Below are positions 41,065 through 53,606 of a DNA stretch of 64,000 bases, one piece after another. Source of the DNA: Dirofilaria immitis (lineage: Eukaryota; Nematoda; Chromadorea; Rhabditida; Onchocercidae); contig JAKNDB010000103.1 of the NCBI GenBank assembly GCA_024305405.1, positions 3,224,001-3,288,000 on the forward strand. Direction: 5' to 3'. The translations under genes were made by a program, and so were the position numbers. The notes under the pieces are model-generated. The model searched no databases. It was not told the origin of the DNA and saw only the letters and a program-made list of their open reading frames with translations. How positions within the stretch are numbered: the stretch's first letter is position 1; every line of letters starts with the position of its first letter.

Positions 41065-41665
41065 TTTTATTCTTTATTTAACTTAATTTTTTGTTTTTCG
41101 TTATTCTTTGTTTTATCATTTTTCGTTGTTCCTCATCTTTATCATTTTTTCGTTATTCCTTGTTTTACTTTCTTTATTATTCTTCATCTTATCTCTATTC
41201 ATTTTTCATTTCTTTGTTATTCTTCGTTTTATCTTTATTCCATCATTTTGCTTTCATTCATTATTTACTTCGTTTTTATCATTTTTCGTTATTCTTTGTT
41301 TTATCATTTTCGCTATTCGTCGTTTTTATCACTTTTCATTATTCTTTGTTTTACCTTTTTATCGCTGATCTTCGTTTTTATCATTCCTCGTTATTCTTTG
41401 TTTTGTCTTCCTTGTTATTCTTTATCCTATCTTTATTCGTTATTCATCATTTTATCTTTATTCGTTATTCGTTCTTATCATTTTTCATTATTTTTCGCTT
41501 TATCATTTTTCTTCATTCTTCGTCTCATCATATCTCGTTATTCGTTATACCGTCATTTGATCATTATTCGTTATTCTTCGTTTTATCTTTTTCGCTATTC
41601 TTTGTTCTTATCGTTTTTCGTTATTCTTCGTTTCATCGTTTCCTCGTTTATTATTCATTTTACCT
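41065..41665. repeat. 600 bp pyrimidine-rich degenerate repeat (TTATTCTTCGTTTTATCATT)
   Basis: Units of 20-25 bases such as TCGTTATTCTTTGTTTTATC repeat with much variation. All three plus-strand frames stay open for long distances and give almost only F, L, S, I, Y and V, because stop codons need purines that are rare here. I treat it as noncoding repeat, not a membrane protein gene. Confidence 0.8.
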
Positions 41666-41737
41666 TCAATTGTTGTTATGTTTAAAATTGAGAGAAATAG
41701 CAGAGATAATAAGAAATGTAAGTTCCCATGGATACAT

Positions 41738-41895
41738 ACATATATATATATAGGTGTAGATAGATAGACAGATAGATAGATAGATAAACAGATGGATTAT
41801 ACGACTATGATGATGGGAAAAAGGAAATGAAATTTGAATTGAAGGTAACAATCAATTGATATGTCCAATAGACCTATTTATTTATTCGTGGGAAA

Positions 41896-41930
<35 letters not shown>

Positions 41931-41972
41931 CATCATCATTATCATCATCATCACCATCATCATCACCATTAT
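41738..41972. repeat. GATA and ATC microsatellites
   Basis: A (GATA/CAGATA)n run at about 41755-41790 is followed after 100 bases by an (ATC)n run at about 41895-41970. Confidence 0.85.
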
Positions 41973-43309
41973 TATTTTCCGAAAAGGAAAATGAAATAAA
42001 TTGTTGATTGCTTTTAGTAGTAGCGTTAGTAGTAATATATCATTTGAAATGATTAAATGAAATATATTATTTATTTCTATCTCAATATATATTACTGATC
42101 GATTTATCTGGGATAATTAATTGCAATTTCATCTCTGAGATTTCTTCTCAACAAATAACAATAATTATTGTTATGATATGATATGATATGATATGATAAT
42201 AATTCTTGCTTTATTCTATTTTAATCCATCGCTTAAAATAAACTTCATAATGACAATATATGTTAATTAAAAAATGCTTTTATAAAAATATCATAAATCA
42301 TAAAACAAGAAATATATTATTATATTAGAATGAAAGAAAAGAAAAAAGGAATTTAAATTTTAAAATTAATCAAAAATTTCATTTCTCTAATTCAACTTTT
42401 AAATTTAATCAATGATATGGAAAATATTTTATTAAACTAAAATAATTTATAAAATTATCATCGAAATAAAACTTTAATCATTAAAATCAATCCATATATG
42501 ATATGATAAGAGGAATATATGTCAATAGCAGAAATCCCTTAAATACACAATATTAGTAAATAATTGAAAAGGATTGATTTATAGAGAGAAAAAAAAACGA
42601 AGTCATTTTGATTTTAATAAACAGAATATACATTTTATCCTAAAATATAGGGAATAACAAATAAAATGTCAAAGGTTAAACTTTTGATAATCGTAATTTT
42701 GAATATTTCAAAATTTATCAATACTATCTATAATTGATTACAGTAATAGCTATATTTTGATAAATTATCCAGGCAACGAGAAGAGTTGGAAAAAATTTGA
42801 TAAATAACCTAAATATTGTATATTATCAAAAATCCACACCACAATGATAATCATAACATCGTATGCTAGCAGAAAAATATACAGCTGCATTGATAAGAAT
42901 GAATGATATATATTATCAGAAATATATCGTATTGATGAGATGAATGACATGATAATTATCATGAATGTATACTATATTGATAATTAAATATCATATATTA
43001 TTAGAAATATCTACTATATTGATAATAATCAATATGTTCATCTATATATTATCAAAAATATATATTGTATTGGTAATCATAATGTTATATATATATTATC
43101 GGAAAACATATTACTATATTAATAATTAATTAATTAAACGATATATATTATCAGATTGTAATATCAATTATGATAAGCATTTTAATAGAATAATTCAAAA
43201 AAATATTTTAGAAAAAATCGAAAAAATAAAAACATTTGCATATATCATAAAACAATTAATTCAAAAAATAAATTTTTATTGTAAAATTTTTCGATATATT
43301 ATTAAAAAA

Positions 43310-43735
43310 ATATAATAGAAAAATAATAATAAAATAATTGATTGATTCGATTAAAATAGAATTAGAATAGATTCAGATATATAGATGATATAGATATATC
43401 AAAAATAGAAAAATAATAATAAAATAATTGATTGATTCGATTCAAATAGAATTAGAATAGATTCAGATATATAGATGATATAGATATATCAAAAATAGAA
43501 AAATAATAATAAAATAATTGATTGATTCGATTCAAATAGAATTAGAATAGATTCAGATATATAGATGATATAGATATATCAAAAATAGAAAAATAATAAT
43601 AAAATAATTGATTGATTCGATTCAAATAGAATTAGAATAGATTCAGATATATAGATGATATAGATATATATATATATATTATCTGTATGACAGTATTAAT
43701 CCGAAATATATATATATATATATATATACATTTGC
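43310..43735. repeat. 90 bp tandem array, four copies, ending in (AT)n
   Basis: The unit contains AATAATTGATTGATTCGATT, AAATAGAATTAGAATAGATT and CAGATATATAGATGATATAG. Copies are almost identical. The array runs into (AT)n stretches at about 43665-43678 and 43707-43729. Confidence 0.93.
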
Positions 43736-44977
43736 TATTGTTAAATTGTTAAATGTACCGCAATTAATAATACCATTCAATTTCATATGCTAATTATTTT
43801 AATCTATTTTATACCTATCCTAGTACATTTACCCAATAATTATATGATTCATTCAATTTTATTTATTCCAATGAATTTTATTTATTCGAATGATAATTAT
43901 TAGAAATAAAATGACAATTTCGTAAATCAAATGATAACATATTATTATAATTTCAATTTTACTATTCAATCATTTTGAAATATGAAAATTGAAAGCTGAT
44001 CAAACAGCTAATCAAACAGCTAATCAAATTTATCAGAGCAAATAATCAAATCCATCAAATTATCCCTTTTTCGCTTAATTTTACTCATATAATTTTTTTT
44101 TCGTAATTTCAAATTATTTTTCAATTTTAAATATAAAATATAAAGTGATTACTGTTTATTGACTAACGAAAAAAATTGATAATAAATGTATCTTCCTTGT
44201 AGATTTATTTATTTCATCCGGTAATACGTTGGGAAATTTTTCGAAATTTTAAAAGAATGTGAATTTATGATCAATATCGATTGATTAGTAATTACTGATA
44301 AATTGCTAATTAAAAGCTTATTAGATTAGTAGAAGATGCTATTGACATTTGAAATATTTTAGTAAATATTTTTCCGATATTATAACTAATCCCATATGCC
44401 ATTTCAAAATATATGAATTTGAAAACGAATTTATCAGTTCTAAAATTAACTTCATTCGAATTTCACTTAAATTTCAATAAATCAATAATCAACTATTTTA
44501 AATTGTTGCTTTCTATAGTACTAGATTTTATTTATCACCAGTCAAATTAACTGGAAAGAAACTGTAGAAAACTATGACACAAATATAATTGCTACTTTCG
44601 ATCTTATCAGTACTGCGTTGATACTGAGTTCATGATGCACTCAAATCAAGATGTTATGAAAATTATCGATCCTTTATTTAGTTCCATACTTATCAAACTT
44701 TTCGAAGAGAGATTCGTAAATGAAATAACGCAATCTTCTAAAATATGATAATAAATGAATATGAAGAGAAAAGTGATGAATATGAAGTGTCAAGTGAAAC
44801 AAAAAAAAACTTATTTCTGAATAATCTCGATATCTCCTGATATTCCTTGCTCCGGTCATTTTTCCTTGATCAGATTAAATTGTAAACAAGAAAGATTTTG
44901 ATATTGTGCATTTATTTTTAAGTAACAACAAAATATTCATTTTATATTAAAAATAAAAAAATATTTATAGCTCCGAA
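43736..44977. other. Intergenic DNA downstream of UTP14
   Basis: No gene is seen. The minus-strand AATAAA at about 44911-44916, some 60 bases after the UTP14 stop codon, is a likely poly(A) signal for that gene. Confidence 0.5.
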
Positions 44978-47900
44978 TCATACTTTTTCTTCTTCAGATT
45001 CATATTCCAATACAGTCTTATCCAGTGGCTTGATTATTCGACCCGCCTGAAAAAAAAAGCGAAATATCAATATCTGAATGATAAAAATAAAAAAATAAAT
45101 GAGCACAAACATACTTTCGTTACAATCGGTGGTTCAATGAGCTTCCTATGAATTTTTGTGGATTCCATTCTTTTCCTATTGGCTGCCTTATTACAGCTTC
45201 ATAATCTTCAACGGTTGTATAAGGGAATGGCACCTGAAACAGGAAAATCCAATAATTTGTCATTAAAGTATTACTATTAGTATTTTGCAAATATTTTTCT
45301 TATCTTGAAAACAGAAAGAGTTTATATTATAAAACATCCATTGGAGTCATTATACTAATTAGAAAGAATAAGAAAAACCGCAACAGTATAAGATCCATAA
45401 TTTCAAAAAATTTTAAAAATTCAATTTGATTATTAATTAGTATTACTATATGGTCATATTCGTTTCCAGGAGATTGATAAATTAAAGTGACATGTTAATC
45501 AAGATTTCGAGAATCTCGTTTCTTTGTATAGTAATATTTTCCATTCCACTTCTTTTTTGCAGTAGAATTTTTAAAAATAAACAAATAATGGCTATCAACC
45601 TAAATAGTGCAATTGAAAAGTCAACGTAAAATTTCTTTGGAAATTATGAACAGCTTTCATATTTTATATATTCAATTATAAAGGAAAGCATTTACCGATT
45701 TTAGCTGGATTTTTTCAATAGATTGATCTACTGTTTCCGATATAATTAAACCTGTTTTCCCAGCATCTTTCCTCTTCTTTTTCGGCACTTTGATTATAAA
45801 TCTGAATTTTGTTAGATCTAAATTTGTCTAATTATCAAGCACAAAATATTGTGATATTGAAGAAATAAAATAATAGAAATAAGTCACAAATTTAAACTGT
45901 TTACCAAAATTTTGGGAAAACCTTACTTGTCTTTTTTCCTATCTATAATTCCTGGTCCTGTCCAAGAACCCCATCCTTGAAGCGTTAGATCGATATCTTT
46001 CGGATTTTCCGCTGCCTCCACAGCTTCCTTTTCAGCTTCGAAATCACCAATAACATCAACATCTTCGAATGCCTTAGCTATGATTTCTTCCTGATCCTCT
46101 GCCTGATCTACAAAAAACCAATATCTTGTAACTGCCTAATTTTATAGTTGTTAATGCCCTTTACTGACTAAGCATCGAAAATTAGTGAAAACCATAAAGC
46201 AATTAAAAAACAAAACACTCACAACTAGTATCTTCCAAAGTTTCGACTAAGTCAGCCGAGACCTGTGGGAGTGCCATCGTTTCGGTCTGTAGAAAATGCC
46301 TGGGATCCAAAGAAATATCTGTGACTGCTGATTCCTCTGTTTTTGCAGCGATCTCTTTCTTTTCTTCTGCAAAAACAATAGACATACTTGTCAATGGAAA
46401 GTGTAGTCAAAAGAAGCTTACTTTGTCGGGGAAGCACTGCAGATTTCGTACCGCGCGGCGAATGTTTCTGGTCACGCTTATTTTCTTCTAATTTCAGAAG
46501 TTCGCATTCCTAGAAATAACGCAACTTCCAATAGTTAATGGATGTCACCGCAATATTTTATTTAGTTCTTTGTTACGATAGCAGTTTCAATAAATCAAAC
46601 AATCAACAAATGTATCTGGTAATATATATACTCGTTTACCCGATTATAATAAAGAGAAAAATTACAAATAGCACTTTTATAAACAATGCTAGTGAAAAAT
46701 GATTTCAATAAAGACCCATTTTAAGACTAACACAATACATTCTGCGAAAGTATTCTCGAAAATAAACAAACTTGGGCAATACTCTATTGATAAAAATGAA
46801 TCAAATATGTTTAAGGAAAAAATTATATAAGCATTTGAACCTTTAAAGCTTTTTCAACGAGCTCTTTTTCAGCTTTGTCGAATAACTCGTCAATATCCAA
46901 ATTCTTTATATCCGCTATTTTCTTCTACAAATAATCATGATAATTCTTCGTATTTTACTCCAATCATTATATTCATCGCTTTTCTCATTAAAAATACAAA
47001 ATCAAAATTTAATTTGGAAAAATTCAAAATCATTCATTATTAATGTATACTTTTGCAAATGAAAAAGATAAGACGCACTTTATCCATCATTTTCTTAGCA
47101 CTTTTCTTCTTTTTCAAATTTTTGAGATCTTTTTGGATTGTTCATCAGCTCGTTTTTCAGCATCATCCTGCTCATAATTTTCTGAGATATCTTGCTGATT
47201 CTGCTTTCCGTTTGACTCCTTTTCATTCGTTATTATTTCTTCGGACTCCAATTCCATAACTTTTTCATTGCAAGTATTCGACTTGTCTCCCATATCAGTA
47301 TCCTTAAAAAAACATATTTAGAAAGTAATTTCTAATTTATTCGAAATTACAGAATACTTTATATATTAAAATCATTTAAAAACAAATTGTAAACACACCA
47401 AGTTATGTGTTCGATGAGAAATGGTCTTTGCATCTGCAGCCTGCAATGCACTGTTTCTGAGAATTTCCTGTCCCTGTTTTCTCATTTCGTGAAGTTTCGC
47501 TTTCAATTCTGACTTGTTGGATGCCTTTTCCAGTTCTTCTTTTTCCAAAATTTCAGCCGCTTTCTGTAATTTAGAAAATCAAAAATCTAGTCGTTCTCTT
47601 TCGAAATATTAACTCTCAGTATAATAAGAATGTCTCACCTCAAGCATTTCAGCGCTAGTCAGTTTTACGACATCTCTACTTTCTGATTCAGAGTCAGAAT
47701 CAGAACCTTTCTCACGACCATGCTTCTCGACCAGTTCTCTTCCCAATCTTATTTGCTCTTCGTATATTTTTTGAAATCCTTATTTTTACTGGCATATCTT
47801 GTCAACTGTTGGACTCCTTTCCCACCATTCCGATGCTTTAAGGTCGCTCGTTCCTGTAATATTGAATGTTCTTCACTGTACATACATTTACTTTGTATTT

Positions 47901-49699
47901 TCATCAGCCTATTCATATTTATGACATATTTGTTTTTAAAATGAGAATACCATAATGCGCTGCCGATCAATTTCTTCTAATTTTTCTTTGGCAGCCTCTG
48001 GATCTTTGACCATCATTTCTTCAAATTCCTTGATTAATTTCTTTCTCTTTTGGCGTTTCATATGTCGATGATATCTGGAATAAGTAGTGCTAGAAACTTT
48101 TATAACGGAGTTTTTTTAAACATATTCTTGCATTTGGAACAAGATTGCTTATTAGTGAATCGCATTAATTCTAATCTCAGCTTCCGTATATTTCCTGCTA
48201 TCATGAAGATTATTACCTGATGTTTTCAATAGCTTAGCCAATTCTATGTTTACAAATAAGGAAAAATGCAGGTAGAAAAAGTAGAAGTATTTGCGGCTAA
48301 ACTAACACTTTGCTTTTTATTTTAGCCTGTCGCTTCAGTTTCGCTTCTCGATAACCAACCAAGGCTCGCATTTTTTTAACTGAATCCACTTTGCTTTTGC
48401 CTGAAACAAAAAACAGACAAATATGCAAATCATATGATTGTCCATTATTTTTTAAAAAAAAGTCGGCTTAAAAATCATTAACAATTATAGTAGTTGGTCC
48501 AAAAATTGAAACATAATAACCTCTTTTACACTCATTGCTCTTATTAATTCTAACTCGGCTTCTGTATACTCCTCGCCATCACGAAGATTATTATTTGATG
48601 TTTTCAATAGCTTAGCCAACTCTTTTTCCAGCGGTGTCCTTGGCTGTAATTAAATTTATATATACACATATATTATCTCTCAAAATTACTATTACCATCA
48701 CCCAATGAGTTTAAAACAGAAAAAAATAAAAAAGTATTCCAGCAAAATATTCCTACACTGACAATTTTTTTTTACTAAAGTATAGCATAACCACATATAT
48801 ATTTCAACAATCTTTCTGAAAAAATCCTGGCAAAAAGCAAAAAAAAATGAAATTTAATAGACCTTGAAAAACTGCACTAAGTCCGATGCTGTTCGTTGAA
48901 TCGGTGGGTCTTGAGTAAGTGGGAATACTAGTTGTTCAGCAAGTCGATTCTTTTTGACAATTGGAGCCCAATCTTCCAAATTCTTTCTGCAACAACAATT
49001 CCTCAAGTTATCCGTTGGGATTTGCCTTCTCAGTTTTTAACTAAAGTTGTTATTCTTAATTTATTTGATATAACAAATGAATATAGTTTCGGGAACTCTT
49101 AAAATCCCGCTAGTAATCTTGCAATTTCTAACTGTAAATATATCGCGCATTCTATAATTCCATTAAATGTATTTAAATACAATGTAAGTAAAGATAATAC
49201 CGAATATCACTATATGCAATGGTACTTTCAATCCTCTCTCGAGCCAATCTATGAGATGGAGCTTGCAAAGTTCTCGATTCGTCTTTTCCGGCTTTCTTTT
49301 TCTTTTTCTTCTCTATCAATTTCTTCTTCACATCATCAACATTTCTGAGACATTCAGTAAATAACTTCAAAAATTTAGTTGAATCAATACATGAATTCCT
49401 ATAGGATTTTAAGTTTGAGATAGAACTTATGCCTAATTTTGGCACCATTTTTAGGGCTGCATAAAATATCACTTCAAATTTCATGACAAATATTCTAATG
49501 ATAAAATAAAGGAAATTAGCATAAAAACCAACCTTGTAGAATGTATAAGATTAACAAGTTCATTAACCCGCACTTTCTTATTACATTTTTTAATTAACGG
49601 TCCTTTCTTAGCATTATTACTCAAGTTATTGATAGTGCTCAGCAACCTTGCATGAGCTTCTTCGTCAAAATCTGAATCCACATCCGACATCGCACTCAT
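44978..49699 (-). CDS. UTP14: UTP14, U3 snoRNP / small-subunit processome component
   Basis: Exons from high to low coordinate: 49699-49533, 49344-49201, 48986-48863, 48643-48532, 48400-48307, 48074-47951, 47853-47639, 47563-47399, 47302-47079, 46924-46841, 46509-46422, 46366-46226, 46107-45927, 45801-45696, 45233-45115, 45046-44978; about 719 residues, close to the family size. Utp14 is a nucleolar protein of the SSU processome that activates the helicase Dhr1 for 18S rRNA maturation. Family signatures appear in order: an acidic N-terminus (SDVDSDFDEEAHARLL), EDWAPIVKKNRLAEQLVFPL, MRALVGYREAKLKRQAKIKS, ERATLKHRN, FEDVDVIGDFEAEK, LQGWGSWTGPG, and VPFPYTTVEDYEAVIRQPIG with HRKL near the end. 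Exons 47853-47639, 47302-47079 and 45233-45115 each need one extra base to stay in frame. Listed this way the gene has 16 coding exons, the last of 23 codons including the stop. Confidence 0.95.
48160..48248 (-). pseudogene. Decayed copy of a UTP14 exon inside a UTP14 intron
   Basis: On the minus strand this stretch repeats most of the exon 48643-48532. It reads ELAKLLKTSGNNLHDS and YTEAE where the real exon has ELAKLLKTSNNNLRDG and YTEAE. Beyond YTEAE a one-base shift breaks the frame (ATTAGAATTAATGCG against TTAGAATTAATAAGAGC). The family does not have this segment twice and the intron's own neighbours join in phase without it, so it is probably a dead duplicate, though an alternative exon cannot be excluded. 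Confidence 0.8.
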
Positions 49700-49710
49700 C
49701 CCAGACTATA
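49700..49710 (-). promoter_or_regulatory. UTP14: 3' splice site 6 bases upstream of the UTP14 start codon
   Basis: The minus strand reads TTATAG, then TCTGGG, then ATG. An acceptor this close to the initiator is the usual picture for spliced-leader addition in nematodes; the leader itself is not in the window. The second in-frame ATG three codons later is an alternative start. Confidence 0.55.
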
Positions 49711-50336
49711 ATGAATAAGTGAGGATAACGAAAATCTATCAAGACAATAATCCTTCTTTGCGAATTTGAAATGAATTAGTAGATGAATTGCTTTTTTAAA
49801 ATTAGCTCCGTCGCATAATGTGTCTCAATCAATTTACTTTATAAAAAATTTTCGGTAGCATCGACTGCGATTTTTGTTCTCCAAAAAATACAGTGAGAAA
49901 CGGAAGACAACAACATTAACAGGTAAAACAATAAAAGCCAACAATTTATTAGTTATTCAAAAGTAAAACAAATGGATATCATTTGATCGTACCATGATGC
50001 ATCGATTTAAATTAACAAAAATTAGAGATAAAGAAAGATACGGCAGCTGTGATAAAAGGTATTTCTTTCCCAGTTAATTCAGAACGCAGCAAAAACCAAT
50101 ACCAAGAGTTTACATAAAATATCAACAGATACTAAGAATTTATATAAAATATCAACAGACAATGTAACTGATAAGACCACCTAATTACAGATCAATATGG
50201 GAAAACAATGCAATAGATCGCATCAGTACATGCGAAAAACAATGCAATAAATCAGATCAAACCAAGAAAATTAAATAACAGCCGCATGTAATCTAGAATT
50301 AGGGACATTCAAATCCATAATAAATGATGACCTTGT
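49711..50336. other. Spacer between prolyl-tRNA synthetase and UTP14
   Basis: It holds the 3' end of the synthetase transcript and the upstream region of UTP14. The two genes are in the same direction. A duplicated TATAAAATATCAACAGA lies near 50110-50160. No RNA gene was recognised. Confidence 0.5.
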
Positions 50337-53300
50337 TCAATAACTTCGACCAAATAGTGCGAAGAACTGTGGTTTTTCTGAGCAATTTTTATTGATACAT
50401 TTAGTTGGAAGCGAAATGTCTGGCTGAAATCATAATTTTATCGAGTTCATCGGAGAATTTCAGGTAACAATCCATAACGATAGTAATGTCACAAACAAAA
50501 GTCATTTTTCATTTCAAAATCCATGCTTCATAAAGTTTAAAATTTTTCTAATTAGGCATAACAAACAACATCACCAAGTACTAGTTTCCAAGTAACATAT
50601 TTATGCTAGCAGTACGTAGCAAAAGTTTCCCCTAGCAGTACGTAGCAAAAATCTTCATTTAATTAATTCCTCACAAGTATTATATGGGTCACCTGTTCAA
50701 ATGGGATGCAGAGAGTTTTTGCGCCCATTGCGGGAGCATGAGGATCATTTTGCTCATCTCTCATACTATCTTTTTGATTTCATCTTCGCATTCAACACGA
50801 CCACAAAAGGTGACAGCAAGATAAACTTCTGGTCGAGAAGACTTCGAAAGTCATTCCATTCCATTACAATCTTCGTATGTGATTCACGCGTTTCTAATAT
50901 CCTAAAAAATTTCCAAGGGAAAAAAATTTCATTTTAAGAAATAATTTTATTCCATGGTAAAGATTATTACTGTTTATCAAAATAATTGACCGAAAAATAA
51001 ACACTTACCTATTATACATAGAACTGTGAATTTTCTCTAGCATATCTTTGCATTTTGGAGCAAGATCATTGATGGGAATGATTTTTTTCGCCAGAATACC
51101 TGACAACGCAAGTTACCTAAACAAAGAAATAATGAAATTGCAATAAATAATGAAATTGCTGAGGGAATTGCAATAAAAAGAATGATAATAAACAAAAATT
51201 CGAGATACCTGGCTGTTAGCTAAGTCCTTAGGACCAATTTCAATTCTTACAGGAACACCTTTTAATTCCCAGTGATTGAATTTCCATCCAGGCGATATAT
51301 GATCTCTTACATCAAGCTCAGCCCGTATACCTGCATTCACTAATACATCATTGATTTCTTTTGCTTTTTCAATTAGAACTGCTTTTTGTTCATCCTTTGT
51401 TTGAGCATTGATTCCTACAGGAACAATAATCATCTAAAAAAATTCTAAGAATAGAAATGATAAAAATAAAAAATTCTCTTCTAATCTATAGTTTATACCT
51501 AAATTCGCAAGATATACCTGAATAGCAGCTACTCTGGGTGGAAGTACCAGACCACAGTTATCACCGTGTATCATCACAAGAGCACCAATTGTTCTCGTTG
51601 ATAATCCCCAACTATTCTGCCATGCATAAATTTTTCCACTACCGTTGGGGTCTTCAAACGATATGTCAAACATTTTTGAAAAATTTTGTCCTAAATGATG
51701 CGATGTAGCACCCTAAAATAAAATCATTAATAATTTTTATGCACAAATTTATAAAAATGAAAAGCGAAGCAAGCAGTCTACCACTAAGAAAAATAAACAA
51801 GCAAGAAGAACTGATATTGCATTGCAGAGTATAAATATAGCAAAAAATATGATACAAAATATGAATAAAGTACTAATTTAAATAAAGACAAGCCACTAAC
51901 TTGTATCCCACGCCCATTGACAGGCACATAGGCTTCAACAGTAGTTGTAAAATCTCCGCCAGCAAATTTCTCTTTCTCAGTTTTCCGTCCTTTAATAACT
52001 GGTATGGCCAGTAAATCAGTATAGATTTGAGCATATAAATCAAGTATTTTGAATACTTCATCTTCAGCCTCAGTTCTGGATTGAAATGCCGTATGACCTT
52101 CCTGCCACAAGAATTCACGAGTTCTCAAAAATGGTGTTGGATGTTTAAATTCCCAGCGCTAAAATAATCAGTACTCTTCTTAATGAACCATATAAAATAT
52201 ACATCTTATTATACAGTTAAAAAATCAAATTGATTTAAAAGCAGTGATCGGTTTTTTCTTTTTTTTCAAATTTCCCTTCTCTTTTTTCTACGATGTTTAA
52301 TTATAAAACGTACAACAACATTGCACCATTGATTTAGCTTAATTGGAAGGTCTCGATGAGACTGCACCCATTTTGCGTAGCTGGGATACATTACTGTTTC
52401 GCTAGTAGGACGAATTGCAATCGATTCAGCTAGTTCGGACTGCCCTGCTCGCGTTATCCACGCAACCTATAATGCACTGCAGCGAGAAATAATCACATCT
52501 GAAAAAATCAAATGCGTAAAAAATAAATTCCCAACGATAACCTCAGGAGCAAAGTCGCTGATGTGCGTCTTCTCTTTCTCCAAAGCGCTTTGTGAAACAA
52601 ATAATGGAAAATAGCAGTTTTTAACACCTAATTTCCTAATTTCTTCGTCCAACCATTCCTGAATAAATTCCCAAATAGCGTACGACCATGGTCGCAATAC
52701 ATAACAACCGGAAATATCGTAATATTCGATCATTTCCGCTTTCGTTATAACCTAAAGTATAACAAAGAATCAAGTTTTTAGAAAACCGATTCCTTTATGT
52801 AATTTAATAATATTAACATCTTAATATTTTAAAACTCAGTTCTTAGTATGCACATATTAATGGATGGATTCTAAAGCTTTCGCATCAATCCATTCCAATT
52901 AAGATTATTTAGGAAAAACATATCGAAATACTTCCAAATTTCTATAACTGGTTTTCCTTCATTTAAGTTTTTAAAAGAAATAATCTAACATCTTTTACGC
53001 ACAATGAAATGAATAATTTCGATATTTTTTCAATATGAGCAGCATTATTTTATGAAAATGTCCTGAAAAATTAATACTATTCCAAATATATGATTATTAA
53101 CGTTCATTAATTGCCAAAAAATATCACTAAAATAAATGTTTGTCGAGAATGTACGATATGGAAAGGAAAAAAACTAACCTGAACATACCATTCGGAATAG
53201 TTCTCCTCTTTGGATATTTCAATACCTAATTTAGTTTGTTTCTTTATATCACCTCGACCTTTTACACATGGAGTATTGCCTATCTAAAATCTACACATAC

Positions 53301-53606
53301 AACATTTTAAAAAACAAAAAAAAACGTATGAATGAAACTTTGAATTTACAGTTACAAAGTCATACATCTTATGCACTGTTTTTTATTTTTTCTATAACTA
53401 ATCATGCTTCCTTTATCTATAATAAAGTATATCTCTCTCCAGTCAATGATAATAATTAAAATGCAAGTGATTAAACAAATATATGCTATCACAAAATTTA
53501 CAAAAACAGAACTTACATGAGATACTGACAAATCATTTTCAAGTTTTCCGACGACGTTTTGCTGCGAAGTGATTATCGTTTCTGATGTACCATTTTCATT
53601 CTCCAT
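50337..53606 (-). CDS. pars-1: Cytosolic prolyl-tRNA synthetase, free-standing class II enzyme
   Basis: Exons from high to low coordinate: 53606-53517, 53283-53179, 52751-52542, 52466-52314, 52158-51901, 51712-51518, 51433-51209, 51116-51009, 50901-50693, 50423-50337; about 546 residues. It charges tRNA-Pro with proline. Landmarks: [20 protein letters not shown] and the motif 1 region [29 protein letters not shown], motif 2 around [20 protein letters not shown] with GHTA, motif 3 [18 protein letters not shown], the anticodon-binding domain ([15 protein letters not shown]), and the eukaryote/archaea-type C-terminus ending ALFGRSY with a Cys pair (CINKNC). The short N-terminus, starting [10 protein letters not shown], shows it is not fused to glutamyl-tRNA synthetase. 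Frame breaks: a seven-A run in exon 51116-51009 and two one-base gaps in exon 50901-50693. Confidence 0.96.

Noticed and set aside
41091..41753. 220-codon plus-strand frame rich in F, L, S and I that looks like a membrane protein
   Set aside because: It lies in a degenerate pyrimidine repeat where all three frames are open; no splice, codon or family support.
46252..46437. Second minus-strand frame over the UTP14 exon region
   Set aside because: It is a shadow of the UTP14 exon 46366-46226 in another frame running into the intron.
48521..48531. Donor GAG|GTTATT at the end of the UTP14 exon 48643-48532
   Set aside because: Using it puts the next exon out of frame; ATGA|GTGTAA gives the right phase and the family peptide RAMSKSKVDSVKKMRAL.
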